Below are positions 5,159-6,831 of a stretch of DNA of 6,831 bases, in pieces. Positions within the stretch are counted from its first letter, which is position 1. Each line of letters begins with the position of its first letter. The position numbers and the translations under genes were made by a program. The notes under the pieces were generated by a model. That model saw only the letters and a list, made by a program, of their open reading frames with translations, was not told the origin of the DNA and made no database searches. This DNA comes from Candidatus Methylomirabilota bacterium. Its GTDB lineage: Bacteria > Methylomirabilota > Methylomirabilia > Methylomirabilales > 2-02-FULL-66-22. Where the stretch lies: contig JACQXP010000393.1 in the NCBI GenBank assembly GCA_016208645.1, positions 1 to 6,831 on the forward strand. The letters run 5' to 3'.

Positions 5159-6508
5159 TTATCCGAGCGCTTCCCGGATCGCCGCGGCAATCTCGCCGGC
5201 CCAATGACGAATGGTCACCTCGTCCGGCCCCTCGACCATGACCCGCGCCAGCGGCTCCGTGCCCGAATACCGCACCAGGACGCGCCCCCCAGCCGCCAGT
5301 GCCCCCTCCGCCGCCCGGATCTGGGCCTGGACCTTGGGCAGCGTGGCCAGATCCTCCCGCCGCCGGACCCGCACGTTCTCCAGCACCTGAGGGAAGCGAC
5401 GCATGCAGGCCGCCAGCTCGGAGAGCGGCTTGCCCGCGCGCAGCATCGCCGCCAGCACCTGCAGGGCGGTCACGATCCCGTCTCCCGTGGTGTTGTGCTC
5501 CGCGAAGATCACGTGGCCCGATTGCTCCCCGCCCAAGGCGTACCCCCCGCGGAGCATCTCCTCCAGGACGTACCGGTCTCCCACCGGGGTTCGCACGACC
5601 GTGATACCCGCCTCCCGCATGGCCACCTCGAGGCCGATATTGCTCATCACCGTGGCCACCACCGTCCGGGCCGGGAGGCGGCTTTCCGCCAGCATGTCCA
5701 GAGCGCACAGGGCCAGGATCTGGTCCCCGTCCATCAGGCTGCCGCGTTCATCCACGCACAGGAGGCGATCCCCGTCGCCGTCGTGGGTGAACCCGACGTG
5801 AGCCTTCTCGGCGAGTACCGCCTGCTGGACGACTTCGGGGTAGAGGGAGCCGCAGTCCGCATTGATGTTCAGGCCGTCCGGCGCCACGTTCAGCGCCGCC
5901 ACCTCCGCACCCAGCTCCCGCAGGACCGTGGGCGAGACCCGGTAGGCCGCGCCGTGCGCGCAGTCCACCACGATCCTCAGTCCCCGCAGGGTCAGGCGTT
6001 TGGGGAAGGTGTTCTTGGCAAACTCGATGTAGCGGCCGGCGGCGTCGCTGATCCGGTAGGCCTTCCCGATCTCGTGGGCGCCGGGCCGGATCCGATCGAT
6101 GGCCCCGCTGACGATCAACTCTTCGATCCGGGCCTCCATGGCGTCGGGCAGCTTCAGGCCGTCCCCCGAGAAGAATTTGATCCCGTTGTCCTCGAAGGGG
6201 TTGTGGGAGGCGGAGATGACCACCCCCGCGTCGGCGCGGAGGCTCCGGGTGATGAAGGCGATGCCGGGGGTGGGCAGCGGGCCCACCAGCAGGGCGTCCA
6301 CTCCCATGGAGGTGATCCCGGCCGTCAGGGCGGTCTCCAGCATGTAGCCCGTCAGGCGCGTGTCCTTGCCGATCACGATGCTCCGCCGGTCGCCCGGCGC
6401 CTTGAACAGGTGGGCGACGGCGCGGCCCAGCTTGACCACTGTCTCCGGGGTCATGGGCTCCTGGTTGGCGATGCCCCGGACCCCGTCCGTGCCGAATAGG
6501 CGATCCAT
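5159..6508 (-). CDS. glmM: Phosphoglucosamine mutase
   Basis: GlmM interconverts glucosamine 6-phosphate and glucosamine 1-phosphate, feeding UDP-GlcNAc for peptidoglycan and, where present, lipopolysaccharide. The 449-residue protein is of standard length and complete: MDRLFGTDGVRG at the N-terminus, the phosphoserine loop VISASHNP with catalytic Ser101, Mg-binding DGDGDR (243-248), the sugar-binding GGEQSGH (326-332) and the phosphate-binding RYSGTEP (413-419). Two ATGs are possible; ATG6508 is preferred because GAGG (6518-6515) is six bases upstream of it but touches the ATG at 6514, which would add only Met-Gln. The preceding ybbR/cdaR-type gene matches the cdaA-cdaR-glmM arrangement known from Firmicutes and seen in other phyla, where GlmM and CdaR modulate diadenylate cyclase; that regulatory link is an inference here. 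Confidence 0.98.
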   Translation of the reverse strand: MDRLFGTDGVRGIANQEPMTPETVVKLGRAVAHLFKAPGDRRSIVIGKDTRLTGYMLETALTAGITSMGVDALLVGPLPTPGIAFITRSLRADAGVVISASHNPFEDNGIKFFSGDGLKLPDAMEARIEELIVSGAIDRIRPGAHEIGKAYRISDAAGRYIEFAKNTFPKRLTLRGLRIVVDCAHGAAYRVSPTVLRELGAEVAALNVAPDGLNINADCGSLYPEVVQQAVLAEKAHVGFTHDGDGDRLLCVDERGSLMDGDQILALCALDMLAESRLPARTVVATVMSNIGLEVAMREAGITVVRTPVGDRYVLEEMLRGGYALGGEQSGHVIFAEHNTTGDGIVTALQVLAAMLRAGKPLSELAACMRRFPQVLENVRVRRREDLATLPKVQAQIRAAEGALAAGGRVLVRYSGTEPLARVMVEGPDEVTIRHWAGEIAAAIREALG

Positions 6509-6514
6509 CTGCAT

Positions 6515-6520
6515 CCTCAA
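6515..6520 (-). promoter_or_regulatory. Ribosome binding site of glmM
   Basis: Minus-strand TTGAGG precedes ATGCAGATG. Its GAGG core is six bases from ATG6508 and zero from ATG6514, so it decides the start as MDRLFG rather than MQMDRLFG. Confidence 0.7.
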
Positions 6521-6522
6521 GA

Positions 6523-6617
6523 GCGTTCGGCAGTTTCCGCCTATGGCGGATTCGGGCGTTCGGTGGTACGGGGAACCCAAGAACAACCGAACTACCGAAC
6601 CCTCGAACGCCCGAACG
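6523..6617. repeat. Inverted GTTCGR+NN octamer arrays between ybbR/cdaR and glmM
   Basis: The right array (6581-6617, best read on the minus strand) is a run of 8-bp units GTTCGG or GTTCGA plus two variable bases. The left array (6550-6572) is a more eroded copy in the opposite orientation. They share a perfect 12-bp inverted match, ttcgggcgttcg at 6551-6562 with 6604-6615, centred at about 6583. A single further unit (gttcgg, 6525-6530) and a small hairpin, tccgcc/ggcgga (6536-6541 and 6545-6550), lie closer to glmM. The right array ends four bases from the stop codon of the upstream gene. Confidence 0.82.
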
Positions 6618-6620
6618 TCG

Positions 6621-6831
6621 TTAGGACTTTTTCAGCCCGATCTCCACGCCCACGATGATGGGGACCTCGTCCAGGGCGCGGATCTGGCGGCCCGCCGGCT
6701 CCAGCATGGCCCGGGTAGAGAAGGACGCGGTCTGCCCGTCCAGGCTGATGGGGACCGTGTAGACCCGCGTGAGCCGCCGGAGTTCGTTCTTCGGGCCGGC
6801 CATCCGGATGCGCGCCGGGGTGGAGGTCACC
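6621..6831 (-). CDS. YbbR-domain protein (CdaR-like), C-terminal fragment
   Basis: Only the last 70 residues are inside the window, in frame from the right edge (VTSTPARIRMAGPKNELRRL...) to TAA at 6623-6621. The segment fits the end of a YbbR repeat: a VTSTPARIRMAGP strand-turn, alternating hydrophobic strands, TVPISLDGQTAS, LEPAGRQIR, and a closing VPIIVGVEIGLKKS. In many bacteria proteins with several such repeats and an N-terminal membrane helix (CdaR) sit between the diadenylate cyclase gene and glmM and modulate c-di-AMP synthesis. The N-terminal part, including any membrane segment, is outside the window. The assignment rests on the weak YbbR pattern plus position next to glmM. Confidence 0.75.
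   Translation of the reverse strand, partial: VTSTPARIRMAGPKNELRRLTRVYTVPISLDGQTASFSTRAMLEPAGRQIRALDEVPIIVGVEIGLKKS

Overview
All genes in this window lie on the minus strand and are probably co-transcribed from right to left: a cdaR/ybbR-family 3' fragment, glmM, a pdxJ homologue, acpS, a bifunctional nnr (NAD(P)H-hydrate repair), an ACT-domain malic enzyme, and tsaE, which runs off the left edge. The DNA is very GC-rich, so nearly every real gene has long shadow frames. The order ybbR-glmM-pdxJ-acpS-nnr-tsaE resembles the housekeeping cluster of Deltaproteobacteria-like lineages. Together with the strong GC bias and the short-period intergenic repeats, this suggests an uncultivated high-GC bacterium such as Rokubacteria/Methylomirabilota or a deltaproteobacterial relative. 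That taxonomic guess is weak; no marker gene here settles it.

The products cover cell-envelope precursor supply (GlmM with the YbbR/CdaR partner of the diadenylate cyclase locus), acyl carrier protein activation (AcpS), repair of damaged NAD(P)H (Nnr), malate/pyruvate carbon flow (malic enzyme) and tRNA t6A modification (TsaE). Most enzymes have intact catalytic motifs. The exception is the pdxJ homologue: the fold signatures at both ends are kept in one uninterrupted frame, but the residues aligned with the known catalytic His, Arg and Glu are all replaced. It sits at the conserved pdxJ position, with its stop overlapping the acpS start.

The second notable feature is the DNA between genes. 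All five real gaps (about 80 to 270 bp) are filled by arrays of 6- to 8-bp units, and in four of the five the arrays form inverted pairs flanking a gap midpoint (the pdxJ-glmM gap adds a direct hexamer array to its inverted pair). The unit differs from gap to gap, but the 8-bp arrays share one grammar: a fixed six-base core plus a variable two-base linker. Arrays start within a few bases of the upstream gene's stop codon and usually end about 10 to 15 bases before the next start, sparing the ribosome binding site. One array has been captured as the C-terminus of Nnr. Only the pdxJ/acpS junction, where the genes overlap, lacks an array.
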